From positions 1 through 46,309 of IMG/VR virus record IMGVR_UViG_3300046535_000750: a stretch of 46,309 nucleotides of DNA. One strand, written 5' to 3'. Under the pieces are notes generated by a model, which was not told the DNA's origin, ran no database searches, and was given only the letters and a program-made list of their open reading frames with translations. The DNA comes from a virus. Each line of letters starts with the position of its first letter. The first letter of the stretch is position 1. A program made the position numbers and the translations under genes. Positions 8,548-15,964 of the stretch are shown here, one piece after another.

Positions 8548-11425
8548 GTCGCTGCACCACGGAGTCGCGCCGAACGTCTTCGCGCACAACGCGCGCCACG
8601 CCAGTCAGCGCCGGGTGTCCGATGTCCACGCTGACGCACGGGACTTGCCCGCCTGACATGTCAGTGCCTCCGGTCAGCGTCCGAAGCACGTAGGGGGCTT
8701 TGAGCAGGCCCGCGGTTTTAACTTCGGTCAAAAGGTCTGAAAAACCGCCGCCTGTGTTTTTCTCCAGCCATATACGGAGTGGCAGGATGGACACAAAGGC
8801 AGTGTCGGTGTCCACTTCAACTCGTATTGATACTCGACGCCTTGGGCGGTCGCCAATGATTGCAAACTGACGCCGTCCTTCAGGAGCGCAGGGCATGGTA
8901 AGAGTTTCGTCCAAATGCTCGGCGAAATATTGCGCCAGAACCGGCAGCATAGAGCGCTCACGACCGCGTTCCTCTCTGGAGATCACCTTCTGCGAGAAGT
9001 GGTGAAACGCCCAGTCCATGATCCTGTCTGGGTCGAAGCTGATCAAGCCCGCCTTTGAAACGATCAAAGCGGCAATTTGCGTGCACGCCAGCGCTCGCGC
9101 CCAGAAGCGATGCTCCTTCTCGAAGGCGCACTGCTCCATGACGTAGTCTATTGATCGTAACAGGTTCTCTTTGACCCATGGCATGACCCCTGGAAGCATG
9201 AGGTATCGGAGATAGGCATCGCCTGCCCAGCCGGCGTTGGCGGCGAGCACTTGAGACAATTTGATCAGCTCACTTTGTTTCATGCTTCCTGATGACTCGA
9301 CGGGCAGCTCTAGGATGCGCATGGCCGGCGCGGTGGCGCTGCCCCCGGCTAAAACGCTCTCGCTCATGGACTGGTTGCCTGCGGTGAGCAGCATGTTACG
9401 CCATTCGATGGGGTTAACGATCACCTGCCCCGCATTGTTGGCGCGCTTTTTATCGCGGCCCGACGTGTAGAGGATCAGGAACTCGGCGACCATCGCGGGG
9501 TCTTTGTTTTGGAACTCGTCGTAGATGGCCGGTAAGTTGCAGAGCAGCGCCATTTCGCGCCCCTTTGATACCTTGGTGTCGATCGTCGTCAGTTCCAGGC
9601 CACGCTTGTCGCCCGACCATACGGTGAGGGCGCCTGATAGCGATGTCGATTTGCCGGCCCCCGAGTGGCGGGTGACGAGCTGTATGACCGCGCCGCCCTC
9701 GGTGTTGTCTAGGAACTTGATTAAAGGGCTAGCGAAGCTCGCCAGCACGGTGAAAGACATGCTCTCGCTGCCACGCCCCATGAGATTGTCGACTGCCTGT
9801 TTCCAGCCGTCTACGGAGCCTCCAGGCGTGGGTCTGAGCCAACGGCTCCTGCCGCGCAGCTCTTCGCTTAAGGCCGGCGAGGGCCGCTCTGTGACGGCGT
9901 AGAGCTTATCTCCGTAGAGGAAGGTGGTGTCGGCGTCTTTCCAGCCGAATTGCTCGTAGAACATGCCCGTTCGTTCCCGGTGCCGTATGACATCTGCGCT
10001 GTCTCTAATGTATTTTGCAAATCGCAGAGGATCGTGGACAACCATTCCTGAATCGCTGAGCTTGGCGACCATGTTTGACGAGTGCAGCTCACCGGCTTTT
10101 AGCTCCACGTCCTTCCAGCCGTCGTGCGGGTGGTAGTGCTGCACTAGGTAGTAGTGCTGGCCGCTCGTGACTTCACCCGTGTGGATCGATGAGAGCCGAA
10201 CTGGAAAGGATGAAAGTTTGCTCGATATCGGTTTGCCAGCAGGGTTCGCCTCGTAGAAGTAAAGCTCACCCGCTTTATATCGGTACTCAGAATGGCCCTC
10301 CAGCGCCATGCCGTCCACAACTGAGTGAACTGACGTTTCCGAATTTTCTTGTGCTCCCTTCGCACAATCTTCACGTACAGCGGATGGCGCAAAGTCATCT
10401 CCGCCACGTCGAGCACTGTCAAGCGGGCTGGTTGCGGTGTCATAGAACGCGCATCCTTCGCAGAGTTTGTTTAGGCTTTTGAATTTTGCGCAAGTCGTTG
10501 GACCGCTAAGTTGCCGAACTCGCTCGATTCTTTCGTCTGTTTCGGCAGCATTGTATTGAGGATGTCCACTTGACCATTCATGTATGACACGTGTTCCTTG
10601 ATCGCACCAAGCAAGGACTCCGATTCCGGCATACCATTCGGGTTCTGATATATTTCCGCGAGTCTCCCTATAATTTCGCAGCTGTGCGCAATTCGCTGTA
10701 AGAAGATCGAAATCGACGGGCTCATAGGTGTGGACATTGAGAAGCTTCCTTATCAGTGCTGATTGAGGTTTGCCGTTTATCCTAACGCTAAGATGACGAA
10801 CGCGACTAACACTGTGTACACCTTCCAAGCTAGCGAAGGCCGAGAGCGGGTACGGACCGGTGATGGGGCCGCCAATAACAGGTACTGGGTCGGCTTTCCG
10901 GTTTGTCGTTCCAGGCGTTCTAAGGATCGACGACGCATCCGCGGTTCGAGTAGGATCACATTTGAAACCGTGGACGTCGCAAGCCGCTTTGAGTCCATCG
11001 GCGTAGGGTTGCCAGTCGTCACGGCTCAGCGCCTCCGCCAAGGGCCAGTAAGCATGAAACCCATGACCAGAAGCAACAACAGTGGGTACAGGTAGCCCGG
11101 TGGCTCCGACGAAACGGGAGAGGTGTACGAGGGCATCGTTGGCGTCTCCGTCGTAGTCTTTTCCATCAACGTCGAGCCACAGGGAACGGATAGCCCCCAC
11201 TGATCCCTGCAATCTATTTCGTGTACTAAAGCTTGCACAGGCGTGGTAGACGGCTCCATGGCTACCCTCGAATTTACCGTCCCAGTATTTTATCCGTTGC
11301 TCTAGTTTTCCTAAGGTGTCGTGGAACTCTTGGCGCTTCAACTTTGTCGCCGGATCGAGCGCTACGAGACAGTACAGCCCTTCCTGTGGAAGCACCGCTT
11401 CCAGAAACTCCCTCATTGTTGGCAT
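8519..11425 (-). CDS. Primase-helicase: AEP-type primase with DUF927-like ATPase
   Basis: This is a 968-aa fusion. The N-terminal third resembles an archaeo-eukaryotic primase/PrimPol core. It has a DVD metal motif at residues 85-87, SGHGFHAYW at 119-127 and LRTPGTTNRK at 168-177, the usual order for replicative primases of plasmids and phages. The C-terminal half carries a DUF927-type ATPase with a Walker A RHSGAGKST near residue 585. A Cys-containing linker (CEGCAFYD near 320) joins the two. It would prime and unwind phage DNA at the fork with the family A polymerase. It is the last gene of the leftward arm. The start at 11425 follows an in-frame TAA and fits the family; the upstream HTH gene overlaps it by 152 bases. 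Confidence 0.85.
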   Translation of the reverse strand: MPTMREFLEAVLPQEGLYCLVALDPATKLKRQEFHDTLGKLEQRIKYWDGKFEGSHGAVYHACASFSTRNRLQGSVGAIRSLWLDVDGKDYDGDANDALVHLSRFVGATGLPVPTVVASGHGFHAYWPLAEALSRDDWQPYADGLKAACDVHGFKCDPTRTADASSILRTPGTTNRKADPVPVIGGPITGPYPLSAFASLEGVHSVSRVRHLSVRINGKPQSALIRKLLNVHTYEPVDFDLLTANCAQLRNYRETRGNISEPEWYAGIGVLAWCDQGTRVIHEWSSGHPQYNAAETDERIERVRQLSGPTTCAKFKSLNKLCEGCAFYDTATSPLDSARRGGDDFAPSAVREDCAKGAQENSETSVHSVVDGMALEGHSEYRYKAGELYFYEANPAGKPISSKLSSFPVRLSSIHTGEVTSGQHYYLVQHYHPHDGWKDVELKAGELHSSNMVAKLSDSGMVVHDPLRFAKYIRDSADVIRHRERTGMFYEQFGWKDADTTFLYGDKLYAVTERPSPALSEELRGRSRWLRPTPGGSVDGWKQAVDNLMGRGSESMSFTVLASFASPLIKFLDNTEGGAVIQLVTRHSGAGKSTSLSGALTVWSGDKRGLELTTIDTKVSKGREMALLCNLPAIYDEFQNKDPAMVAEFLILYTSGRDKKRANNAGQVIVNPIEWRNMLLTAGNQSMSESVLAGGSATAPAMRILELPVESSGSMKQSELIKLSQVLAANAGWAGDAYLRYLMLPGVMPWVKENLLRSIDYVMEQCAFEKEHRFWARALACTQIAALIVSKAGLISFDPDRIMDWAFHHFSQKVISREERGRERSMLPVLAQYFAEHLDETLTMPCAPEGRRQFAIIGDRPRRRVSIRVEVDTDTAFVSILPLRIWLEKNTGGGFSDLLTEVKTAGLLKAPYVLRTLTGGTDMSGGQVPCVSVDIGHPALTGVARVVREDVRRDSVVQRLSDVAAPPR

Positions 11426-11690
11426 TTACAAATGCCTTCTGAATGTATGCCCTGCGACCATGTTTCAGCACTTCATAAGGGACGGGAAAGTCGCTTGACC
11501 GTTCAAGCATATCGAGGCGGCGCGCGCACTCTTTGAAAGCTCCGCGCGCAGCGTCGGGACGGTGCTCGTCAGCCATCCAGGTTCGCACAGTGACACGCGG
11601 CCTCGCAAACCAAATCGCGAGGTCGCTAGCGGTCAGGTCGTGCTTACCCGCTACAGCTAGTAGGCGAGCGCAAAATTCTTGTGCGTCCAT
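11274..11690 (-). CDS. Small HTH-like DNA-binding protein
   Basis: This is a 138-aa protein. The first 85 residues contain a plausible helix-turn-helix (LTASDLAIWFARPRVTVRTW, about 19-38) of a type often seen in phage replication operons. Beyond residue 88 the frame runs inside the primase gene and gives a basic, Ser/Arg-rich, low-information tail. That tail could be an artefact of a lost stop. The start directly abuts the stop of the upstream gene. It may regulate the replication operon or bind the phage origin; this is inference only. Confidence 0.6.
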   Translation of the reverse strand: MDAQEFCARLLAVAGKHDLTASDLAIWFARPRVTVRTWMADEHRPDAARGAFKECARRLDMLERSSDFPVPYEVLKHGRRAYIQKAFVNANNEGVSGSGASTGRAVLSRSARSGDKVEAPRVPRHLRKTRATDKILGR

Positions 11691-12854
11691 TTACTTTCCG
11701 ATGCGAAGCCCGAACGCCTTGGTCAGCAGATCCGACATATCGGTTGGCGCCGGTGCGGCTTGCGACATGCCGAACTTAGCCGCCAGCTCAGGCATGGCGC
11801 CCACAGCCCGCTGATCCGTTTGCGTCGGTTGAATGAAGCCTTGCTGCGGCGGGTTGCGCTCGTTCACAGGCGCTGCCGGGTACATGCGCGAGAACGGATC
11901 GGCGGAGACACCCGGCTGTCCAAGCCCTGCTTGCTCAGGCGTACCGAGTTGCGGCTCCTTGCGCGGCACACCCTTGTCGGAGCGCGGCTTGCGAGCAGGC
12001 TTGCCGCTGTTGTGAGCTTCAGCTTCTTGCGAAGTCATAGGCTTAGCTTCACGCGCTGCCTGATCAGCTGCTGCTGCCGCAAAGCGCGGATCGGTGAACG
12101 TCTCGGGGATCATGTCAACGGGTTCAGGCGCTGCAACGGGAAGCGGCTGAGCCGCGAATTGTCGCTCAATCGCGTGTTGATGGCCGGGCAAGTTTGGCGC
12201 CGGGCCTGCTAACGCTGCTTGGTGCGGCCTATCGTGCTCGTTCACAACATCGTCGGGAGCGGGGCTAGCGACAATTTGGTCAATCTTTGGCTTCAACTCA
12301 TCGGGCACATACCCTGCCGCTGAGAACTGAAGCACGCGATCGACCATTGTCAGTGTCGTGAGCACATGCTCGGGGTCGTGCTTAACCTCACCGCCGAGAT
12401 ACGCCATGTACTTGCGGAACGGCTTGAGCGACGCGGGTGGTATGTCGAGCAGGAACACCGTGTCGCCAGCGCCAGCCACCAGTACCGCTGTTTTCTTGCG
12501 GTCACTACATTCTGGCGGGGTCGCGGTCGGCCCGGTCCCGATCCATCTGTTGTGCGGACACACGGCACACGTCGGCGACTCGGGTTTCGCTACCTGATCC
12601 GATGGTGCAACGCCATTGTCAGACCAGCATGTGGGCGGCGTCGGCGAATCCTTCTCGTAAGGATCAGGCATGTAGGTTTTCGAGACGTGCGAATTGCCGC
12701 CAACGAAGATCACCTGGATAGACAGTATGGGCGGAATAGTCGGGTGTTGCGCGCCGCTGTCTAAGATCAGTGTGAATCGCCCGTCGTTAAGACTGATGCG
12801 CGCGGGCCGGGGGGCGATTAGCCCGCCAACGAGTTTTTGACCTAGTGATGGCAT
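11691..12854 (-). CDS. Conserved phage protein with Cys-rich N-terminal domain
   Basis: This is a 387-aa protein from the ATG at 12854 (a TTG two codons upstream overlaps the previous stop). An AAGGA sequence about ten bases upstream supports the ATG. Residues about 1-190 form the ordered domain. It contains a beta-rich start, a motif PTCWSDNGVAPS, and then CAVCPHNRWIGTG with a further Cys, suggesting metal binding. Residues about 200-387 are Pro/Ala/Gln-rich and probably disordered. I associate this pattern with replication operons of podoviruses, where a single-stranded-DNA-binding role would be plausible. I cannot confirm that from motifs. It lies between the HTH-like gene and the 131-aa gene. 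Confidence 0.65.
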   Translation of the reverse strand: MPSLGQKLVGGLIAPRPARISLNDGRFTLILDSGAQHPTIPPILSIQVIFVGGNSHVSKTYMPDPYEKDSPTPPTCWSDNGVAPSDQVAKPESPTCAVCPHNRWIGTGPTATPPECSDRKKTAVLVAGAGDTVFLLDIPPASLKPFRKYMAYLGGEVKHDPEHVLTTLTMVDRVLQFSAAGYVPDELKPKIDQIVASPAPDDVVNEHDRPHQAALAGPAPNLPGHQHAIERQFAAQPLPVAAPEPVDMIPETFTDPRFAAAAADQAAREAKPMTSQEAEAHNSGKPARKPRSDKGVPRKEPQLGTPEQAGLGQPGVSADPFSRMYPAAPVNERNPPQQGFIQPTQTDQRAVGAMPELAAKFGMSQAAPAPTDMSDLLTKAFGLRIGK

Positions 12855-12856
12855 GT

Positions 12857-13252
12857 TCAAGCTTTCCTTATGTGGCAGACGGTGGTTCGTTCAACCTTGA
12901 CGCCGGGAGGGTTAACGCCCTTCGTGTCGCGGTATTCCTTGACGTGATCCTTGGCGACATGGTTGGTCCAGAAACCCCAGTCGCCGGTCAGCACTGTGTA
13001 TTTCATGAGCGCATCGCGGTCCTCCATGGACACGCGCAGCTGCTCGGATTGGAACGCCGTGCCGGCGCTCGTCTTGATGTTCTTCTCGCCGCGATCCTGC
13101 ATGGTCTTGAGCAGCCAGTTCTCACAGGTCTCCAGTCCTTGCTCGTAGGCGAGCAGCTCTTCGGCGTGGCGCTTTTTAATCGCGGCAATCTCATCGCGGA
13201 GCGCGAGCCCTTGCGCAATTACGTCTTCGGTGGTGATTGCTGGTGCGTTCAT
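12857..13252 (-). CDS. Conserved phage protein with N-terminal coiled coil
   Basis: This is a 131-aa protein. An N-terminal helix (about 8-45, rich in Glu, Lys and Leu) is followed by a beta-containing region with KTSAGTAFQSEQLRVSM. It ends with an acidic/aromatic segment leading to PPGVKVERTTVCHIRKA. Proteins of this design are common in phage replication clusters and resemble the Gp157/Gam-like group in outline, but I cannot assign the family firmly. It overlaps the helicase stop by ATGA. A promoter inside the helicase gene (13614-13641) could drive it separately. Confidence 0.65.
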   Translation of the reverse strand: MNAPAITTEDVIAQGLALRDEIAAIKKRHAEELLAYEQGLETCENWLLKTMQDRGEKNIKTSAGTAFQSEQLRVSMEDRDALMKYTVLTGDWGFWTNHVAKDHVKEYRDTKGVNPPGVKVERTTVCHIRKA

Positions 13253-14847
13253 GCTCCATTCCTCGCAAACTGCAAAATCAAACCCTGCATCGCCTGTTGG
13301 TTGTCCAGCCGGTCGAATATCTCTTCCTCGATTTGGGTGGCTACGATTTGGACAATTGTCGTCGGTACGCGCTGTCCAGGACGGTCCACCCTTTTGTTAA
13401 GTTGATCGTAGAGCTCGGATCGGTCGGTGGGAGCGTACCAGATGACAACGGAAGCGGTAACAAGATCGTTAATACCGTGCGCCACTGTTCCGGGGTCCAC
13501 AATGAGCACGCGGAGTGGGTCAGATGGATCACCGAATCGTCGGAAAATGTTATCGCGATCTTTAGCACTGACGGTTCCATTGACGATCTCCCGTTCGTAC
13601 TCACCAAGCTCCTTGTATAACAGGTTTAACGCATTTGTCAAGGGCGCAGCAATAATCACTTTCTGCGTGCAGCCTTCAATGATTTCCTTCACCAACTCGA
13701 TTCGCGGCGCGGGGTCAAGATTATGGCTCTCGTGTTCGGTATCATAGATCGCGCCAGCTACGGTCTGAATGAGTTTCATGCGCAGCGCGGCTTCATTGAC
13801 CGCATGCACAAGCGCGCCGCTCGCCAACTGAAGCGTCGCCTCTTTTTTCAATGTCTTGAGCGCGTCGGCTTGCTTCGCCGACAGGTTACAGGCGCGCTGC
13901 TGTTTGGTGCAGGGTGGCAGATCGACGCAATCCTCAATCGCGTAGCGAATCGCAGGCGAGAGCATCTTGGAGGCTTCGATTGCGCTGCCTGCGCGCGGGA
14001 CCCATTTGAACTGCGAGAGCTGGAGCAGCACGCGCTGTTTATAATTGAGATAGCTCTCGCCGAAGGCGTTATTGACCAGCTTGGCGAGCCCGTAAGCGTC
14101 TTCCGGCCCGTGGCTTGTCGGCGTGCCGCTCATCAACCATAGGTACTCCAGGCTGGCCAGTAAAGCTCTCGCAGCACGGTGGCGTCGGGTTGTGTGATGA
14201 CGGTATGCGCTGGCTTCGTCAACGATTCCAAGTCGAATATCTGTTCTCGCCTTGATATCTTTGGCCAGCCCCGCGAGTGGCGACCTGCGGTCAGCCGGTA
14301 CGCCGATGGTAAGCCCGTCGTGGTTGATGATGTAGAAGTCGACGTCTTGTGCAAGGAGCTTGGCCCTCTTCTCTGCGCTGCCGTGAACGACAACGCATGT
14401 TCGTCGGCCAAGAAAATTTCGAAGGATTGTTTTCTGCCAGACGCTCTCCAGCGTTGATAGAGGGCTAACAATAATTGATCGTAATCGACGCCCATCTCTT
14501 CGCTCCATTTCCATGAGGTAGTCAGCCGCCCACAAAGCGCTGAGCGTCTTCATCGTACCCATATCGTTCAGGCAGAAGCACCGCTTGTGAACGACTAGGA
14601 AGTTGGCGGTTGTTTGTTGATGAATAAGAGGACGATCAGGACTGCGAATAGGCCAATCGTAACCATCAATCTCCATAGGCCGGGGGACAACATGGCCAAG
14701 TCGCCTGAGAGATTGAATGTTAATAAGACTAGCAGGAACACCAACGTGCGATCCATTGATCGGGCGCGCTCCTTCGGTCGCGGTGACGATCGCGAGCGGT
14801 TGCTCGGTCTTGTAGAGGATGACGTTATGGTCAGCGCTGTAGAGCAT
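13249..14847 (-). CDS. SNF2/DEAD-like helicase with variant Walker A
   Basis: This is a 532-aa superfamily 2 helicase. Motif I is NDMGTMKT near residues 94-101, motif II is VDEAS near 209-213, then LMSGTPT (motif III). QLNKRVDRPGQ near 490 is the arginine-finger motif VI. This is the usual short phage SNF2-type enzyme without extra domains. In motif I the glycine before the lysine is methionine (codon ATG), an unusual substitution in the phosphate-binding loop. It would remodel or unwind DNA during replication or recombination. ATG 14847 is preferred over the TTG one codon earlier. It overlaps the nuclease gene by 17 bases. Confidence 0.85.
   Translation of the reverse strand: MLYSADHNVILYKTEQPLAIVTATEGARPINGSHVGVPASLINIQSLRRLGHVVPRPMEIDGYDWPIRSPDRPLIHQQTTANFLVVHKRCFCLNDMGTMKTLSALWAADYLMEMERRDGRRLRSIIVSPLSTLESVWQKTILRNFLGRRTCVVVHGSAEKRAKLLAQDVDFYIINHDGLTIGVPADRRSPLAGLAKDIKARTDIRLGIVDEASAYRHHTTRRHRAARALLASLEYLWLMSGTPTSHGPEDAYGLAKLVNNAFGESYLNYKQRVLLQLSQFKWVPRAGSAIEASKMLSPAIRYAIEDCVDLPPCTKQQRACNLSAKQADALKTLKKEATLQLASGALVHAVNEAALRMKLIQTVAGAIYDTEHESHNLDPAPRIELVKEIIEGCTQKVIIAAPLTNALNLLYKELGEYEREIVNGTVSAKDRDNIFRRFGDPSDPLRVLIVDPGTVAHGINDLVTASVVIWYAPTDRSELYDQLNKRVDRPGQRVPTTIVQIVATQIEEEIFDRLDNQQAMQGLILQFARNGA
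13614..13641 (-). promoter_or_regulatory. Internal leftward sigma-70-like promoter (copy 2)
   Basis: Read leftward: TTGACA at 13641-13636, a 16-base spacer, and TATACA at 13619-13614. Bases 13617-13641 are identical over 25 bases to 18561-18585, the promoter ahead of the polymerase cluster. The match lies inside the helicase coding sequence, where such identity has no protein reason. It would feed the 131-aa, 387-aa, HTH-like and primase genes downstream. Confidence 0.7.
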
Positions 14848-15196
14848 CAACTCGCCGCGCTTTGAGAAGCATGTTCTTGACCGCTGGTAACGCCGGATCG
14901 TTCTCTAAGCACGTACCACCGTGCGAGTGTGGACACTCGGGCGCAAGGCGGTCATTTCGCGGTAACGAGGCAACATCGCACAGAACGTTGTGCTGGCGAT
15001 CAGTCGGCTCATTGACTCCACTGCGCTTCGTCTCGACGGCGAAGAACATGCCTTGATAGCAAAAGAACACGTCCACCGACGTCGAGCCGTAGCCCATGGG
15101 GACCGGCCAATATTGATACGCGCCGATCGTCTTAAGAAATTCCTTGAGCGATTTTTTCACGTCTTTTTCGCGCGCGGTAAGCTTTATGCCAACCAT
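14831..15196 (-). CDS. VRR-NUC domain nuclease
   Basis: This is a 121-aa protein of the VRR-NUC (PD-(D/E)XK) family. After an N-terminal helix (KDVKKSLKEFLKTIG) comes PVPMGYGSTSVDVFFCYQGMFFAVETK, read in two parts: the GYGS..D and the E-x-K catalytic signature near residues 34-56. Phage VRR-NUC proteins are thought to act on branched DNA or in repair. The C-terminal 45 residues, with CPHSHGGTC, are unlike the short standard ending of this family. The start has a strong GGAGGA site. It overlaps the helicase gene at its 3' end. Confidence 0.8.
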   Translation of the reverse strand: MVGIKLTAREKDVKKSLKEFLKTIGAYQYWPVPMGYGSTSVDVFFCYQGMFFAVETKRSGVNEPTDRQHNVLCDVASLPRNDRLAPECPHSHGGTCLENDPALPAVKNMLLKARRVDALQR

Positions 15197-15368
15197 TATA
15201 ATCCTCCGACTTTATCTTGCGGTACCAGCGGTGGTACTCGTTGTGATCATCATACTGCGACGGCTGGCTCTCTTTGCGTAGTCGTTTGGACTGCAGCGCG
15301 CGGCGCAGCGGATCATCCCATGCGAGGCGAATTGCCGCGTTGCGTGCTTCTAGCTGTTCTCTTGTCAC
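15132..15368 (-). CDS. Small basic protein, possible DNA-binding
   Basis: This is a 78-aa protein from a GTG start, rich in Arg, Lys, Tyr and Trp (EYHRWYRKIKSEDYNGWHKA). It overlaps the upstream 55-aa gene by 56 bases and the VRR-NUC gene by 65. The overlaps weaken the call, but composition and codon use look coding and the frame spans an otherwise empty gap. Function unknown; the charge suggests nucleic-acid contact. Confidence 0.5.
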   Translation of the reverse strand: MTREQLEARNAAIRLAWDDPLRRALQSKRLRKESQPSQYDDHNEYHRWYRKIKSEDYNGWHKAYRARKRREKIAQGIS

Positions 15369-15480
15369 GGTACGCTCGCATGTAGTCGCGCATGTAAGCG
15401 CGACGTTTGTCTGTGTCGGGGTATTTGGACTTATGCTCTGACGGATCGTAGCCGGGTCTTTTTGGCGGCCTAGCCGTCAC
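15313..15480 (-). CDS. Small basic protein with RAYMRDYM motif
   Basis: This 55-aa protein is coupled to the upstream gene by a GTGA overlap (GTG start at 15480, upstream stop at 15479-15477). It begins with a Pro/Lys-rich segment (PPKRPGYDPSEHKSKYP). It then has DKRRAYMRDYMRAYRDKR, a short basic helix that recurs in many tiny phage proteins. It is probably a nucleic-acid-binding accessory protein, by composition only. It is easily missed because it is short and starts with GTG. Confidence 0.6.
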   Translation of the reverse strand: MTARPPKRPGYDPSEHKSKYPDTDKRRAYMRDYMRAYRDKRTARSTQRGNSPRMG

Positions 15481-15623
15481 GGCTTTTTACCCGCCTTTTC
15501 TTTTTTCTTCTCGCTCATCATGATTGCGATCGCTTGCTTGCGGCTCTTCACTTTTGGGCCGCTCTTCGACCCTGAGTGCAGCTTGCCGGTCTTCCATTTG
15601 TGCATCACATCTTTGCTTGGCAT
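15477..15623 (-). CDS. DUF6496-like small basic phage protein
   Basis: This is a 48-aa protein, MPSKDVMHKWKTGKLHSGSK onward, then KVKSRKQAIAIMMSE and a Lys-rich tail. The pattern KVM.(K/E)(F/W)K.G.L.SGS followed by VK.RKQAIAI is the signature of the small DUF6496-type proteins seen in many phages. The ATG at 15623 has GGAG about eight bases upstream. An in-frame ATG at 15680 lies further up, but the family starts at MPSK. It overlaps a second, zinc-finger-like frame by 137 bases and the next gene by GTGA. Function unknown. Confidence 0.8.
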   Translation of the reverse strand: MPSKDVMHKWKTGKLHSGSKSGPKVKSRKQAIAIMMSEKKKEKAGKKP

Positions 15624-15735
15624 ACAACGGCTCCATAGGCTTTGTGGAGGACCAGAATTTATAAAACTGATAGTCTGCATGCTCTCGCTCTGTAGCGAAA
15701 GTTTGTTTGCATATCGGACAGTTAATCATTGTCAT
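15487..15735 (-). CDS. Small zinc-finger-like protein overlapping the DUF6496 gene
   Basis: This is an 82-aa frame beginning MTMINCPICKQTFATEREH. It has one CPIC knuckle and few other metal ligands (a His and a later Cys). The start overlaps the upstream XRE gene by 14 bases. The first 37 residues are in single-coding DNA and look real. The remaining 45 share DNA with the DUF6496 gene in another frame and are polar and low in information. Either two genes truly overlap, or a stop has been lost. Confidence 0.5.
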   Translation of the reverse strand: MTMINCPICKQTFATEREHADYQFYKFWSSTKPMEPLYAKQRCDAQMEDRQAALRVEERPKSEEPQASDRNHDEREEKRKGG

Positions 15736-15964
15736 CGGGCCATTTAAGTTCCACACCTAGAGCTTCGCACCAAGCCAAAAATGTCCACGCCCTCGGCTGT
15801 ACGCCGTTTTTCTCGTATCGTATTATGTCCATGTGTGAGCAGCCTATACGATGCGCGAGCTTATCGCGGCTCAAGCCTCGTGCTACGCGCAGCTCGATCA
15901 GTTTGCGCAACACCTGATGCGTAGGCAACGGCCCTTCGAATCGCGGTGGCGAGACGGGAGTCAC
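15722..15964 (-). CDS. XRE-family HTH regulator
   Basis: This is an 80-aa protein with one HTH_3 domain. RKLIELRVARGLSRDKLAHR enters helix 2, CSHMDIIRYEKNG is the recognition helix and wing, and PRAWTFLAWCEALGVEL closes the fold. The short N-terminal arm and lack of another domain suit a Cro/C1-type DNA binder acting as a dimer. It is coupled to the polymerase gene by ATGA. It could bind palindromic operators in the control region, but the target is not shown. Confidence 0.85.
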   Translation of the reverse strand: MTPVSPPRFEGPLPTHQVLRKLIELRVARGLSRDKLAHRIGCSHMDIIRYEKNGVQPRAWTFLAWCEALGVELKWPDDND

